Of a DNA stretch of 64,000 bases, positions 63,114-64,000 are shown in pieces. The stretch is from Blastocystis hominis (taxonomy: Eukaryota > Sar > Bigyra > Opalinata > Blastocystidae), in the NCBI RefSeq assembly GCF_000151665.1, contig NW_013171827.1, positions 579,066 through 643,065 of the forward strand, given 5' to 3'. The position numbers and the translations under genes were made by a program. The number at the start of each line of letters is the position of its first letter. The first letter of the stretch is position 1. The notes below the pieces were generated by a model. It worked only from the letters and a program-made list of their open reading frames with translations, was not told the origin of the DNA and made no database searches.

Positions 63114-64000
63114 TTACTTCAGTCTATAATGCCCGAATGCAAGTGTGTGTATGTTGTCGTCCAAGATCCATCTCTTGTTGTCCGTGCAAGTCATGAGGGT
63201 CTTGGTTTGCTCCTTCGTGCTGATATCGAAGGCCTGGTTGTTGATACGCTTGAAAGTACCTTCGATCACTGCATCTTCCTTCTTCTCTGCCTCGAGGACA
63301 CGCTTGTATAGTTCGATGTTCTTCACGCTCATCCTCTCTCCATCGATCACCACATTGCGAGGAACTCCCTTCGCTGCGTTATGCACTACATGCTTCTCGT
63401 CAATCAAACAGTACATCTTTGGTCTAAGTCCCACGAACTCCGTGATGCGATGCCCGTTATGCTCATCCTTGAATATGGGTCCCGGCAACTTCTTGTTGAA
63501 GTTGAGGAATGATTCCAATGAAGGGAACTTTCTCTTGTCCACTTCATGCTCGTAGTATTTTACGAGTTGTCCATAGAAGTAGCTCGTATTATCCAACTCA
63601 GAAAAGTCAAACGACTTGTACATATCGCACATTTTGTGGACGATGTTACCACGGTCGTTCAACTGCACGATGAGCGAATCCGTGTCCTGTCCCAACAACT
63701 CCACACTGTTGAATGTCGTCTTGAGCACGTTGTAGTAGAAATCGTAGATGATGTGCTTCGACATGTCGAGAATGGCAAACCCGATGAAGAACGGCTTCTC
63801 TACCTTGCGCACCGGTGTGTTCAGCTTAATGCCGATCAGATTTTCGGAATACATGGTGGTTCCAGCGATCATATCATATCCGTGCTTCTGAATGATAGCC
63901 TCACGTTCATTCCACGTGTTAGCGAACTTCACTTTCATTCGTTTCAGTCCAGTCTCAACGAATTTGCCATAGGTTGAGTTTGCCAACAGCTTGTACAGGT
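63114..64000 (-). mobile_element. Polinton/Maverick-type element: protein-primed DNA polymerase B, C-terminal part
   Basis: About 290 residues of family B polymerase of the protein-primed group: ANSTYGKFVETG (K-x6-Y-G-type motif B region), GFAILDMSKHIIYDFYYNV, LGQDTDSLIVQL (motif C, D-T-D), FDFSELDNTSYF, RITEFVGLRPKMYCL. This pattern is typical of Polinton-like virus polymerases. The visible part looks whole and open, which suggests a fairly recent copy, and it continues past the right edge. No capsid, integrase or terminal repeat is visible inside the window, so the exact family and completeness cannot be judged. Confidence 0.78.

Overview
The window is nuclear DNA from a compact, intron-rich microbial eukaryote, most probably Blastocystis (stramenopile). 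The strongest sign is the octamer TGTTTGTT (AACAAACA for minus-strand genes) just downstream of nearly every coding region. This is the motif described downstream of poly(A) sites in Blastocystis, where polyadenylation itself completes some stop codons. Other signs are spliceosomal introns mostly 28-36 nt long, very short intergenic gaps, a mitochondrial ribosomal protein and an organelle-type presequence, and tRNA genes tucked between protein genes. The species call is inference; no rRNA is present to confirm it.

Layout. 1-7k: DNA polymerase epsilon catalytic subunit, cut by the left edge, 16 visible exons. 7.4-10.3k: secreted cyclophilin, ER-type DnaJ, tRNA-Pro(AGG). 10.4-15.5k: a secreted molybdenum-cofactor-sulfurase-like protein fused to MORN and leucine-rich repeats. 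15.9-20.1k: GST-C protein, then a secreted papain-like/Thr-Pro-rich protein. 20.3-25.9k, all minus: PPCDC (CoA synthesis), GT8 glycosyltransferase, DPH7, SANT plus U-box protein. 26.3-30.7k: CK2 beta, TBC1D23-like, G-patch protein, EIF1AD. 30.8-32.7k: tRNA-Leu(TAG) and cysteinyl-tRNA synthetase. 33-39k: AT-rich tandem array of three Hsp70-like genes, the middle one broken. 39.7-43.5k: eIF2B alpha, a candidate DASH subunit Ask1, a membrane-anchored cold-shock-domain protein, bL21m. 43.6-47.2k: sparse AT-rich DNA and a MORN-LRR gene. 47.7-54.7k: TFIIS-N-like protein, RFC small subunit, intronless NhaC-type antiporter, ABC1/UbiB kinase. 55.1-60.6k: CW zinc-finger protein, a small membrane ORF, METTL2-like tRNA methyltransferase, a small basic protein, a KATNIP homologue. 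60.9-64k: an unrecognised partial gene, a 2-Cys peroxiredoxin, 119-bp tandem repeats, and the edge of a Polinton-like element (protein-primed DNA polymerase B).

Most genes are housekeeping and not functionally linked. The notable biology is in gene architecture: an AT-AC (U12-type) intron in POLE; near-identical 30-nt introns in unrelated genes (introner-like); introns of only 17-20 nt; stop codons apparently completed by poly(A) addition in CARS, eIF2B alpha, TBC1D23 and Ask1; bidirectional or intron-embedded TGTTTGTT motifs; and phase-1 modular LRR exons shared by two distant genes. Intron positions were deduced by eye from frame continuity, GT-AG borders and family conservation, not from transcripts.
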